In this document: piece by piece, positions 44,426 through 52,403 of the stretch
Position numbering within the stretch: position 1 is the first letter of the stretch
How the letters are laid out: every line of letters begins with the position of its first letter
NCBI RefSeq assembly: GCF_037860835.1
Contig: NZ_JBBEOG010000007.1
Coordinates: forward strand, 1 to 64,000
DNA length: 64,000 nt
From: Aquipuribacter nitratireducens
Lineage (GTDB): Bacteria > Actinomycetota > Actinomycetes > Actinomycetales > JBBAYJ01
Reading direction: 5' to 3'
Notes under the pieces: model-generated
What the model was told of the DNA's origin: nothing
The model's input: only the letters and a program-made list of their open reading frames with translations
Database searches by the model: none
Position numbers and translations under genes: made by a program

Positions 44426-45925
44426 GGCCACGTCCCAGTAGCGGAACGCGCCGAGCGCGTGGTCGCGGCGGAAGTGGGCGAAGTCCTCGCACACCCGCTC
44501 CGCCGCCTCCTCGGCGAAGGCGACCACGTCGTCGACGAACAGATGCGGCTGCAGCGCCGAGAGGATGAGGTGCTCCGCGCTGCCGCCGAGGATGCCGGTC
44601 TCCTCGTCGGAGCGGGCGTGGGGCTGGGCGAGCGCCTGCCCGCAGACCTCCGCGTAGCGCCGGAGGTCCTTGCCGGACAGCTCCTCGGTGTCGGCCTCGT
44701 ACTTGTAGGGGCTGCGCTCGCGGACGAGGAAGCTCGTCCCGTCGATGTCGGCGAAGCCGTAGAGGGCGTCGCCGTTGACGAGGTGGACCTGCTGGGCGGT
44801 GACGATGCGCCGGCCCTGCTCCTCCCCGTCCGCCTCGTGCTTCTCCGTCAGCTCGTTGGGCGGCACGAGCCCGTACAGCGCGGAGCGCCGGGCCTGCTTG
44901 AGCTCGAGGACCACGCAGCGCTCCGGACCCTCGCCCCAGCCCTGCAGGAGCACCCAGTACCGGTCGAGACCGAGGCTGCCGGTGCCGCTGCCCTTCTTGC
45001 GGGCGACGTCGCGGACGCGGAAGAAGTCGTCCGGGCGGGGCACGGTCCCGAGGTCGTTGTCGGCGACGTAGCGGTCGATCACCGCCTGGAACTCCTCGAC
45101 GTGCGAGGTGTGGGGAACTCGCTTCCTGCTCGGGGTGAACTGCGAGACCTCGAGGTCGACGTACGTGCGGAGGAACTCGGTCCGCTCCCGCACCGCCGTC
45201 TCGATCATGTCGCGGACGACGGGCGGGCTGTTGTCGAGGCGGAACTGGAACGTGCTCGAGCGGTCGTCCTCGGCGAAGGCGCGCAGCCCGCCGAGGTAGC
45301 CCTCGACGAACGCCCGGACGACCTTGCGGGCCTTGCCGGCGCCGAGACCGTTCCGCCGCGCGACGAGCCAGAAGCCCGTCGCGCCGCGCTTGACGTCGTA
45401 GCTGAACGGCGCCGCCCACGCCTCGTCGAAGTCGTTGACCCCGAAGAAGGGGGCGCCGTCGGAGTTCGGCATGACGCCGAAGTTCTCGGGGTGCACGTCG
45501 CCGACGGTGAGGACGACCGGCAGGTGGCCGTCGGTACCGCCGTGGTCGCGGTAGTAGAGGAGCGCGGTGCCGCGGAAGAACGTGAACGGGTCGTCGGCGA
45601 GGGTGTCGAACTTGCGCTGCGCGCCCTGGGGGCGGTTGTTGATCCGGGCGCGGTGGTCCTCCAGCAGGGTGCGCCGCACGTGCTCCCGCCGCGCCTGGCC
45701 GTGGAGCAGGGCCGGCGACACGAGGACGTCGCCCGCCGCGCGGGACTCCGCCCACTTCCGGTAGTCCTCGCTGCGGTCGCGGCCGTCGAGCTCGACGAAG
45801 GAGCGCTGGGAGCGCGGCTCCGCCTCCGCCGTGGTGGTGGGACGGGACGTCCCGCGGGTGGTGGAGCGGGTCGTCCCGCGGGTGGTGGAGCGGGTGGTGG
45901 AGCGGGGCTGTCGGGACGCGGCCAT
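44423..45925 (-). CDS. DUF2252 protein (kinase-fold-like)
   Basis: A 500-aa DUF2252 protein: FVELDGRDRSEDYRKW, FTFFRGTALLYYRDHG, VGDVHPENFGVMPNSDGAPFFGVNDFDEA. The HPENFG and NDFDEA motifs resemble the catalytic loop and metal-binding Asp of aminoglycoside phosphotransferase-like kinases. The function is not known. The N-terminus has a short degenerate repeat of TTRS/TTRG type. I chose the ATG at 45925, with GGGAG upstream; the frame stays open to 46135 through the divergent gene. Confidence 0.85.
   Translation of the reverse strand: MAASRQPRSTTRSTTRGTTRSTTRGTSRPTTTAEAEPRSQRSFVELDGRDRSEDYRKWAESRAAGDVLVSPALLHGQARREHVRRTLLEDHRARINNRPQGAQRKFDTLADDPFTFFRGTALLYYRDHGGTDGHLPVVLTVGDVHPENFGVMPNSDGAPFFGVNDFDEAWAAPFSYDVKRGATGFWLVARRNGLGAGKARKVVRAFVEGYLGGLRAFAEDDRSSTFQFRLDNSPPVVRDMIETAVRERTEFLRTYVDLEVSQFTPSRKRVPHTSHVEEFQAVIDRYVADNDLGTVPRPDDFFRVRDVARKKGSGTGSLGLDRYWVLLQGWGEGPERCVVLELKQARRSALYGLVPPNELTEKHEADGEEQGRRIVTAQQVHLVNGDALYGFADIDGTSFLVRERSPYKYEADTEELSGKDLRRYAEVCGQALAQPHARSDEETGILGGSAEHLILSALQPHLFVDDVVAFAEEAAERVCEDFAHFRRDHALGAFRYWDVA
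45850..45905. repeat. short GTGGTGGAGCGG-type repeats at the DUF2252 5' end
   Basis: The block GTGGTGGAGCGGGT recurs with intervening CGTCCCGCGG. It encodes the TTRS/TTRG repeat of the N-terminal tail on the minus strand. It is low-complexity coding DNA, not a mobile-element end. Confidence 0.6.
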
Positions 45926-46022
45926 CCGTCGACGCTCCCAGCCGGAGCCGCGCGCCGCGACCCCGGCGGGTGCATGGCCCGTGCCGGGGGCGGGTACCGC
46001 GGTGGGTGGAGGAGGTGGCACC

Positions 46023-46451
46023 GTGCCCAAGACGACGAAGAGCGGGACGCCGAAGCAGGACGAGCTGCCGAGCACCCTGCAGCGGAGCGACGACAAGGCC
46101 CAGCGCACGTTCGCCAAGACGCACGACTCGGCCATGGACAGCTACGACGACGAGGAGCGCGCCAACCGCGCGGCGTGGTCCGCGGTCAAGCACACGCACG
46201 AGAAGACGGGCGACCACTGGGAGCCCAAGGAGGGCGGCCGGAAGGGCCCCTCCGACGCGCAGGCCGAGGGCGGCGTCGACACCGACCGGGGGACGAAGGG
46301 CGGCGTCGACGCGAACGCGAGCAAGGAGCACCTGTACGAGCAGGCGAAGGAGATGGACGTCCACGGCCGCTCCGACATGACGAAGGACGAGCTCGTCGAC
46401 GCCCTGCAGAAGGCGAACGACAGGGCGACCCGCGAGGCGCGCGACAGCTGA
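46023..46451 (+). CDS. ChaB-family protein with Rho-N-like C-terminus
   Basis: A 142-aa protein with a ChaB domain (ELPSTLQRSDDKAQRTFAKTHDSAMDSYDDEERANRAAWSAVK) and a C-terminal SAP/Rho-N-like helical module (KEHLYEQAKEMDVHGRSDMTKDELVDALQKAND). It is very hydrophilic with no membrane segment. ChaB proteins are small and of unclear role; Rho-N-like modules bind nucleic acid in other proteins. The GTG at 46023 has GGAGGAGG upstream. It is divergent from the DUF2252 gene across 97 bases. Confidence 0.83.
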   Translation: MPKTTKSGTPKQDELPSTLQRSDDKAQRTFAKTHDSAMDSYDDEERANRAAWSAVKHTHEKTGDHWEPKEGGRKGPSDAQAEGGVDTDRGTKGGVDANASKEHLYEQAKEMDVHGRSDMTKDELVDALQKANDRATREARDS

Positions 46452-46465
46452 CGGGCCCCGTCAGC
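46447..46465. terminator. hairpin carrying both stop codons of convergent genes
   Basis: GCTGACGGG (46447-46455), a C, then CCCGTCAGC (46457-46465) form a perfect palindromic stem. The stop TGA of the ChaB gene (46449-46451) and the reverse-strand stop of the SDR gene (46461-46463) both lie in it. Confidence 0.6.
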
Positions 46466-47264
46466 GGGACGGCAGACCCGTCCCGGTGAGGTCCTCCAGC
46501 GCCGCGAGCAGGTCGTCCTGCAGCGCGGGATCCGTCGCGGCGGCGGGCACGTCCTCCGCCTGCCGGCGGTGCACGAAGCGCCCCGACCGGGTCGCCCCCT
46601 CGTCGCCGCTCGTCGCGAGCCACACCGGTGTGTCGGCGCCCTCGACGAGCTCGCCCGTGGCGGCGGCCCCGCCCATGCGGGTGCGGATCCAGCCGGGGTC
46701 GACGGCGTTGGAGACGACGTCGGGCCACCGGCGCGCGACGGCGAGGGCGAGGACGAGGTCCGCGAGCTTGGTGTCGGCGTAGACCTGCATGCCGTCGAAG
46801 CGGCCGGACCGGGCCCTCGCCTCGTGCTGGAGGTCGTCGAGGTCGAGCCGGCCGCGGCGCATGGTGCCGCTCGACAGGTAGACCAGCCGCGCGGGCGGCG
46901 GGACCAGGCACGTGAGCAGGTACGGCGCCACGACGTTGACCTGGAAGGTCCGCTCGAGGCCGTCGTCGGTGACGACCCGCTCCTCCGGCGCGCCGAGCCC
47001 GGCGTTGTGGACCACGACGTCGAGCGGCCCGGCCTCGGCGGCGTCGAGGGCGAGGCGGCGGGTCGCGGCCGTCGAGGCGAGGTCGCCGACGACGACGTCG
47101 GGCGCCCCCGCTGGCCCCGACGCGTCGGCGAGCGCGGCGCGGGCCTGCGCCGCGCGGGAGTCGTCACGCGCGTGGACCACGACGTGGTGCCCGCCGGTGA
47201 GGAGCTGCCGGGCCGTCTCCAGCCCGATGCCCTGGGTGGAGCCGGTGACGAGGATGCGCGCCAT
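46461..47264 (-). CDS. short-chain dehydrogenase/reductase
   Basis: A 267-aa SDR with the cofactor motif TGSTQGIG, NAG loop (HNAGLG), the catalytic Ser near YLSSG and YxxxK as YADTK. It resembles the retinol-dehydrogenase-like/oxidoreductase branch acting on hydrophobic alcohols or sugars; the substrate is unknown. The ATG at 47264 lies six bases behind TAGGGT, suggesting a leaderless transcript. Confidence 0.88.
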   Translation of the reverse strand: MARILVTGSTQGIGLETARQLLTGGHHVVVHARDDSRAAQARAALADASGPAGAPDVVVGDLASTAATRRLALDAAEAGPLDVVVHNAGLGAPEERVVTDDGLERTFQVNVVAPYLLTCLVPPPARLVYLSSGTMRRGRLDLDDLQHEARARSGRFDGMQVYADTKLADLVLALAVARRWPDVVSNAVDPGWIRTRMGGAAATGELVEGADTPVWLATSGDEGATRSGRFVHRRQAEDVPAAATDPALQDDLLAALEDLTGTGLPSR

Positions 47265-47270
47265 GGCGCG

Positions 47271-47276
47271 ACCCTA
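47271..47276 (-). promoter_or_regulatory. -10 of leaderless SDR gene
   Basis: TAGGGT on the minus strand ends 6 bases before the ATG at 47264, just past the terminator of the MocR-type gene. Confidence 0.5.
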
Positions 47277-47280
47277 GGAG

Positions 47281-47315
47281 CGGGGCCGTCGCCCCGGCAT
47301 CCCGGCGCGGCCCCG
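47281..47315 (-). terminator. hairpin after the MocR-type gene
   Basis: Arms CGGGGCCG (47281-47288) and CGGCCCCG (47308-47315) form a perfect 8-bp stem with a GC-rich 19-base interior, five bases past the stop at 47320. Confidence 0.6.
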
Positions 47316-47319
47316 GTGC

Positions 47320-48762
47320 TCAGACGACGAGACGGCTCGGACGGCTGCTCGGGGCCTCGGCGGCGAGCGCGGCGAGGCGTCGGACCGTGTCGTCGACCCG
47401 CTCCACGGGCACGACGAACGGCAGGCGCAGGTACCGCTCGAGGGCCCCGTCGACCCCGAACCGCGGGCCCGCCGCCAGCCGGAGCCCGTGGGCGGCGGCG
47501 CGTTCGGCCATCGACGTGCTCGAGCGGTCGGCGAGGGCGACCCACACGGACAGCCCGCCCTGGGGCGCGCGCCAGCGCCACTGCGGCAGGTGCCGGCGCA
47601 GGGCCGTCTCCAGGGCGTCCCGGCGCGCCGCGACGAGCGCGCGGCGCCCGGCGAGGTGCCGGGGCCGGTCGGGGTCGGCGAGCACGTGCGCGAGGGCGAG
47701 CTGCTCGACGACGGGGGTGCCGAGGTCCCACGACAGCCGCGCCTCGACGAGCCGGTCGACGAGGTCCCGCGGGGCCCGCACCCAGCCGAGGCGCAGCCCC
47801 GCCCACGCCGACTTCGACAGCCCGCCGACGGTGACGACGGAGTCGGAGAACGCGGCGAGCGGCCGGGGCGCCGGCCCCTCGCTGCGGAGGTCGACGAGGG
47901 TCTCGTCGCTCACGAGCACGGTGCCCGCGGCGTCGGCGGCCGCGACGAGCGCACGGCGGGTGGCGTCGTCCATGACGCCGCCGGTCGGGTTCTGGCAGTC
48001 GGGGATGACGTAGCCGAGCCGCGGCGCCGCCTGCCGCAGCGTCGCCCGCCACGCGTCGACGTCCCACAGCGGCTCGTCGCAGCCACCGAGGGGGACGGGC
48101 ACGAGCCGTGCGCCGGCGCGCCGCGCCGCCTCGAGCGCGTTGGGGTACGTCGGCTGCTCGACGACCACCCGGTCGCCCGGGGTCGTGAGGACCCGCAGGA
48201 GCAGCGCCCACGCCGACACCGCCCCGGACGTCACGACGACCTGGTCCGGTGTCGTCGGCAGGCCGCGACGGGTGAGGTCGTCGGCGACCGCCCGCCGGGT
48301 CACCGCCAGCCCACCCGCCTCGTAGCCGCTGCCGGGCAGGTGCCGGGGCAGCGCGAGGAGGGCCGCCTCGTACGCGGCGCGCACCGCGACCCCGTCGGCC
48401 GGCAGCGTCGCGGCGGCGAGGTCGACGACGTCGTGGAGCGAGTCGTCGGGGGGCGGCGGCGAGATCGCACCACCGGTGGGGCGCACGCCGCCCGGCACCG
48501 CGGTCCACGACCCGGACCCCTGCCGGGAGCGCAGGAAGCCCTCCTCGCGGAGCGCGTCGAAGGCGGCGGTGACGGTCGTGCGGCTCACCCCGAGCTGGGT
48601 GGCGAGCTGGCGTTCGCTCGGGACCCGCACCTCGAGCGGGAGCCGCCCGTCGAGGACGAGGCTGCGGAGCCGGGCGGCGAGCGCCGAGTACGTGGGACCC
48701 GCGCCCTGCCAGCCGTCGCCGAGCAACCGGCCCAGGGCCAGGGCACCGATCCGCGTCTGCAC
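47320..48762 (-). CDS. MocR-type GntR/aminotransferase regulator (YczR-like)
   Basis: A 480-aa fusion of a GntR winged helix (YSALAARLRSLVLDGRLPLEVRVPSERQLATQLGVSRTTVTAAFDALREEGFLRSRQGSGSW) and a PLP-dependent aminotransferase-like domain. It has DCQNPTGGVMDD, LVSDETLVDL and the PLP Lys in GLSKSAWAGLRLGW. MocR regulators sense PLP or amino acids. It is divergent from a YczE-type membrane gene, and this regulator-transporter pair is a known MocR context. The GTG at 48762 lies six bases after CACACT; the in-frame GTG at 48765 is an alternative. Confidence 0.88.
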   Translation of the reverse strand: MQTRIGALALGRLLGDGWQGAGPTYSALAARLRSLVLDGRLPLEVRVPSERQLATQLGVSRTTVTAAFDALREEGFLRSRQGSGSWTAVPGGVRPTGGAISPPPPDDSLHDVVDLAAATLPADGVAVRAAYEAALLALPRHLPGSGYEAGGLAVTRRAVADDLTRRGLPTTPDQVVVTSGAVSAWALLLRVLTTPGDRVVVEQPTYPNALEAARRAGARLVPVPLGGCDEPLWDVDAWRATLRQAAPRLGYVIPDCQNPTGGVMDDATRRALVAAADAAGTVLVSDETLVDLRSEGPAPRPLAAFSDSVVTVGGLSKSAWAGLRLGWVRAPRDLVDRLVEARLSWDLGTPVVEQLALAHVLADPDRPRHLAGRRALVAARRDALETALRRHLPQWRWRAPQGGLSVWVALADRSSTSMAERAAAHGLRLAAGPRFGVDGALERYLRLPFVVPVERVDDTVRRLAALAAEAPSSRPSRLVV

Positions 48763-48768
48763 CACGCC

Positions 48769-48774
48769 AGTGTG
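48769..48774 (-). promoter_or_regulatory. -10 of leaderless MocR-type gene
   Basis: CACACT on the minus strand ends 6 bases before the GTG at 48762. This choice of start relies on the hexamer. Confidence 0.4.
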
Positions 48775-48810
48775 CGCCGAGTGGCCCTGGATGGGAAGGC
48801 CAATCGCGCG

Positions 48811-48816
48811 CAGACT
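48811..48816 (+). promoter_or_regulatory. -10 of leaderless yczE-type gene
   Basis: CAGACT ends 6 bases before the GTG at 48823. The promoter lies about 37 bases from that of the divergent MocR-type gene. Confidence 0.35.
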
Positions 48817-48822
48817 CTCCTC

Positions 48823-49494
48823 GTGCTCCTGCCGCGACCCCGTGTCCGCCGCCTCGTCCAGCTCCATCTCGGCCTGCTCCTCTACGGCGCCACCATGGCG
48901 CTGCTCGTGCGCTCCGGGCTCGGCCTCGACCCGTGGGACGTGTTCCACGAGGGCGTCGCCGACCGGACGGGCCTCACGTTCGGCACCGTCGTCATCCTCA
49001 CCGGGGCGGTCGTCCTGCTCGCGTGGTGGCCGCTGCGGCAGCGACCGGGCATCGGCACGGTCGCGAACGTCGTCGTCATCGGGCTCGCGGCCGACGCCAC
49101 CCTGTGGCTGCTGCCCGACCCGGGTCACCTCACGTGGCAGATCGTCTACCTCGTCGGCGGGATCGTCGGGAACGGCCTCGCGGGCGGCCTCTACATCGGT
49201 GCGGGTCTGGGACCGGGGCCGAGGGACGGGCTCATGACGGGCCTCGTCCGCGTGACGGGCCGGTCGGTGCGGCTCGTCCGGACCTCGCTCGAGGTGACGG
49301 TGCTCCTCGTCGGCTGGGCGGTCGGCGGGACGGTCGGGGTCGGGACCGTCGCCTACGCGCTGCTCATCGGGCCGTCGGTCCAGCTGTCGCTGCGCTGGTT
49401 CACGATCCCCTCGAGCCACGCCTCGGCGTCGTCGAAGCCCGCGGAGCCCGTCCACGACAGCACGCGGGTGGGGCGCCCGTCGGCCTTGGGGTAG
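48823..49494 (+). CDS. YczE-type integral membrane protein
   Basis: A 223-aa membrane protein with five to six spans and the YczE/YitT-type start (RLVQLHLGLLLYGATMALLVRSGLGLDPWDVFHEG). Its function is not known; in Bacillus YczE is linked to surfactin production and is paired with a MocR regulator. Here too the MocR-type gene is divergent. The GTG at 48823 was chosen because of a -10 hexamer six bases upstream; a GTG at 48781 would add 14 residues. The last 47 codons overlap the end of pheA on the opposite strand. Confidence 0.82.
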   Translation: MLLPRPRVRRLVQLHLGLLLYGATMALLVRSGLGLDPWDVFHEGVADRTGLTFGTVVILTGAVVLLAWWPLRQRPGIGTVANVVVIGLAADATLWLLPDPGHLTWQIVYLVGGIVGNGLAGGLYIGAGLGPGPRDGLMTGLVRVTGRSVRLVRTSLEVTVLLVGWAVGGTVGVGTVAYALLIGPSVQLSLRWFTIPSSHASASSKPAEPVHDSTRVGRPSALG

Positions 49495-50330
49495 GACCCG
49501 AGGAAGCGCGTGTGCGGGCTGAGGCGGCGCAGTCCCTTGAGCGCCTCGGCGACCCGGGGCTCGCGCACGTGGCCGTCGAGGTCGATGGAGAAGCAGTACT
49601 CGCCGAACCCGGCGCCGGTCGGCCGCGACTCGATGCGCGTGAGGTCGACGCCCCGGGCGGCGAACTGCTCGAGGAGCTCCAGCAGCGCCCCGGAGTGGTT
49701 CTCGCGCAGGTACGCGACGAGGCTCGTGCGGTCGGCGCCCGTGGGCTCCGGCAGCCGGCCGGGACGGGCGACGACGACGAACCGGGTCGTCGCCGGCCGG
49801 TCGCCGATGTCGCTCGCCAGCGCCTCGAGGCCGTACCGGGTGACGGCGGACGGTGCGCAGACCGCCGCGTCGTAGCCGGCCGCGGCCTCGGACCCGGCGA
49901 GACCGGCCGCGGCCGCCGCCGTCGACATCGCCGGCTCGACGGCGACGTGGGGCAGGTGGTCGGTGAGCCACGCCCGGCACTGCGCCTCCGCGTGCGGGTG
50001 GCTCGCGACGCGCCTCACGTCCGCGAGGGTCGTGCCGGGTCGGGCCGCGAGGACGAACGTCACGGGGACGAGCTGCTCCCCCACGACGACGAGCGGGGGG
50101 TCGCTCGCGCTCAGGGCGTCGAGGGTGGCGTTGACCCCGCCCTCGAGGGAGTTCTCGATCGGCACGACGGCGGCGTCGGCCTCACCCGCCCGGACCGCGT
50201 CGAAGCAGCGCCCGACCGTGGCGACGGGCACCTTGTCCACGTCGTCGCCGAGCGAGGCGACGGCGGCGTCGAGCGCGGCCTCGGTGAACGTGCCGGCCGG
50301 GCCGAGGTACGCGATCCGCTGCCGTCCCAC
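49353..50330 (-). CDS. pheA: prephenate dehydratase
   Basis: A 325-aa monofunctional prephenate dehydratase that makes phenylpyruvate for phenylalanine synthesis. It has IAYLGPAGTFTEAA at the start, VPIENSLEGGVNATLDAL, the catalytic TTRFVVV and a C-terminal ACT domain that binds phenylalanine (SLVAYLRENHSGALLELLEQFAARGVDLTRIESRPTGAGFGEYCF). The GTG at 50330 lies 7 bases behind TAGCCT. The 3' end overlaps the YczE-type gene by 142 bases. Confidence 0.95.
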   Translation of the reverse strand: MGRQRIAYLGPAGTFTEAALDAAVASLGDDVDKVPVATVGRCFDAVRAGEADAAVVPIENSLEGGVNATLDALSASDPPLVVVGEQLVPVTFVLAARPGTTLADVRRVASHPHAEAQCRAWLTDHLPHVAVEPAMSTAAAAAGLAGSEAAAGYDAAVCAPSAVTRYGLEALASDIGDRPATTRFVVVARPGRLPEPTGADRTSLVAYLRENHSGALLELLEQFAARGVDLTRIESRPTGAGFGEYCFSIDLDGHVREPRVAEALKGLRRLSPHTRFLGSYPKADGRPTRVLSWTGSAGFDDAEAWLEGIVNQRSDSWTDGPMSSA

Positions 50331-50337
50331 CCGGCGG

Positions 50338-50343
50338 AGGCTA
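50338..50343 (-). promoter_or_regulatory. -10 of leaderless pheA
   Basis: TAGCCT on the minus strand ends 7 bases before the GTG at 50330; the divergent larB has a matching element 33 bases away. Confidence 0.5.
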
Positions 50344-50375
50344 GGCCATGGTCGGGCGCGCGCACCGGCACGTCC

Positions 50376-50381
50376 TACCCT
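50376..50381 (+). promoter_or_regulatory. -10 of leaderless larB
   Basis: TACCCT ends 7 bases before the GTG at 50389, exactly as at serS. Confidence 0.6.
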
Positions 50382-50388
50382 CCGTCAC

Positions 50389-51147
50389 GTGCTGCACCAC
50401 GCGCCTGACACCCCCGGAGCCCTGCAGGGCGAGGCCCGCGCGGTCGACCTCGGGCACAGCCGGATCGACGTCGACCGGCGCGCCCGCACGGGCGACCCGG
50501 AGGTCGTCTTCGGGTCGGGGAAGACCCCGGAGCAGGTCGTCGAGATCCTCCGCACCCTCCACGCCGCCCACCCGGACACCGCCGTGCTCGCGACGCGGCT
50601 GTCGCCCGAGGCGCTCGACCACGTCGCCGCCGAGCTCGCCGACGCCGACGTCGACCGGGTCGCCCGCACCGCGGTCCTCGGGGCGCTCCCGGCCCCGCGC
50701 GGGCTCGTGCGGGTCGTCGCGGCCGGCACCTCCGACGGACCGGTCGCGGCCGAGGCGGCCGTGACGATCCGGGTGCACGGGGCGGGCGTCGAGCGGGTCG
50801 ACGACGTGGGCGTCGCCGGCATCCACCGGCTCATGGCCGTCGCGGACCGGCTCGCCGACGCGGACTGCCTCGTCGTCGTCGCCGGCATGGAGGGCGCCCT
50901 GCCGTCGGTCGTCGCGGGGCTCGTCGGGGTCCCGCTCGTCGGCGTGCCGACCTCGGTCGGCTACGGCACCGGGGCGGGCGGGCTCGCGGCGGTGCTGTCG
51001 ATGCTCAACTCGTGCGCACCGGGCGTCGTCGTCGTCAACGTCGACAACGGGTACGGCGCCGGCGTCCACGCCGCCCGGGTGGCACGCGCCGCGGCGCCCC
51101 GCGAGGCTGGGCCGGTGGTGACCGGCCGGGGCGAGGCGTCGCCGTGA
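50389..51147 (+). CDS. larB: LarB, nickel-pincer cofactor biosynthesis carboxylase
   Basis: LarB carboxylates and hydrolyses nicotinic acid adenine dinucleotide at the first step of nickel-pincer nucleotide synthesis, the cofactor of lactate racemase LarA. The 252-aa protein has the AIR-carboxylase-like core (AGTSDGPVAAEAAV, VAGMEGALPSVVAGLVGVPLVGVPTSVGYGTGAGGLAAVLSMLNSCAPGVVVVNVDNGYGA) and the N-terminal LDLGHSRIDVDR-like segment. It overlaps larC by four bases (GTGA). LarA and LarE are not in the window. Confidence 0.92.
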   Translation: MLHHAPDTPGALQGEARAVDLGHSRIDVDRRARTGDPEVVFGSGKTPEQVVEILRTLHAAHPDTAVLATRLSPEALDHVAAELADADVDRVARTAVLGALPAPRGLVRVVAAGTSDGPVAAEAAVTIRVHGAGVERVDDVGVAGIHRLMAVADRLADADCLVVVAGMEGALPSVVAGLVGVPLVGVPTSVGYGTGAGGLAAVLSMLNSCAPGVVVVNVDNGYGAGVHAARVARAAAPREAGPVVTGRGEASP

Positions 51148-52370
51148 CGACGCTGTGGGTCGACGCCGGACGGGGCGCGGCGGGCGACATGCTGCTCGCG
51201 GCGCTGTGGGACGCCGGCGCCGACGCAACCGCCGTCCGGGCCGCGGTCCGCGCGGTCGTGCCCGCGGACGTCGTGTTCCGGCACGAGGTCCGCGACGGCT
51301 TCCGGGTCGCCCGCGCCGAGGTGGTGCCCGACGCCGAGGACACCCGGTCGGGCCCGGACCGGCGCTGGGCCGACATCAAGCGCGCCCTCGCCACGGCTCC
51401 GCTGCACGGGCGCGTGCGGGACCAGGCGACGGCGGTGTTCGCCGCGCTCGCCGCCGCCGAGGCCGAGATCCACGGCAGCGACGTCGACCGGGTCCACTTC
51501 CACGAGGTCGGCGGGCACGACTCGATCGCCGACGTCGTCGGCGTGTGCGCGGCACTGCACGCGCTCGGGGTGTCCCGCGTGGTGGTCACGCCCGTGGGGG
51601 TGGGCGGGGCCAGCGGCTCGGAGGACGCCGCCGGCACCCTCGGCCACGGCCGGGTGCCCGCGCCGGTGCCCGCGGTGCTCCACCTCGCGACGGCCACGGG
51701 CGCACCGGTCCTCGCCGGGCCGGGCGCGGGCGAGACGTGCACGCCGACCGGCATGGCACTGCTCGCGACGCTCGCCGACGGCTGGGGGCCGCTGCCACCG
51801 CTGCGTCCGGCCGCGCTCGGCGCGGGGGCGGGGTCGCGGGAGACCCCCGGCCGGTTCGGGGCGCTGCGGGTGGTGCTCGGCGCGCCGGTCGGGCCGCTCG
51901 GCGACACCGGCGCGGACGTCGCGCTCGTCACGAGCACGAACGTCGACGACCTCGACCCGCGGCTGTGGCCGCGGGTGCTCGCGTGCCTGCTCGAGGCGGG
52001 CGCGTCCGACGCGTGGCTCGCACCCATCCTCATGAAGAAGGGCCGCCCCGCCCACACCCTCCACGTGCTGAGCGACCCGGAGCGCGCGAGCGCCGTCCGC
52101 GACGTCGTCGTGCGGGAGACGAGCGCCATCGGCATGCGGGTGCAGGCGGTCGCGAAGCACGCGCTGCCGCGCGACGAGGTGAGCGTCGCGCTCCACGGGG
52201 AGCACGGCGTCGACCACGTGCGCGTCAAGCGCGCCTGGCTCGACGGGCGCGTCGTCAACGTGCAGCCGGAGTGGGAGGACGTCGCCGTCGCCGCCGCCCG
52301 GACCGGCACCCCCGCGAAGGTCGTCCTTGCGCGCGCGAGCGCCCTCGCCCAGGAGCACGGTGGGAGCTGA
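51144..52370 (+). CDS. larC: LarC, nickel insertion protein for nickel-pincer cofactor
   Basis: LarC inserts nickel into the pincer nucleotide in a CTP-dependent step. The 408-aa protein is the full-length fused form, with the N-terminal GAAGDMLLAALWDAG and HFHEVGGHDSIADVVG (His-rich metal site), TPTGMALL, and the C-terminal LarC2 part from about residue 260 (VTSTNVDDLDPRLWPRVLACLLEAGASDAWLAPILMKKGRP). The GTG at 51144 shares bases with the larB stop. In Lactobacillus larC is split into two frames joined by programmed frameshifting; here it is one frame. Confidence 0.93.
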   Translation: MTTLWVDAGRGAAGDMLLAALWDAGADATAVRAAVRAVVPADVVFRHEVRDGFRVARAEVVPDAEDTRSGPDRRWADIKRALATAPLHGRVRDQATAVFAALAAAEAEIHGSDVDRVHFHEVGGHDSIADVVGVCAALHALGVSRVVVTPVGVGGASGSEDAAGTLGHGRVPAPVPAVLHLATATGAPVLAGPGAGETCTPTGMALLATLADGWGPLPPLRPAALGAGAGSRETPGRFGALRVVLGAPVGPLGDTGADVALVTSTNVDDLDPRLWPRVLACLLEAGASDAWLAPILMKKGRPAHTLHVLSDPERASAVRDVVVRETSAIGMRVQAVAKHALPRDEVSVALHGEHGVDHVRVKRAWLDGRVVNVQPEWEDVAVAAARTGTPAKVVLARASALAQEHGGS

Positions 52371-52403
52371 CGCACCCTGCCCGCTGTGGCCCGAGGTGGT
52401 TCG

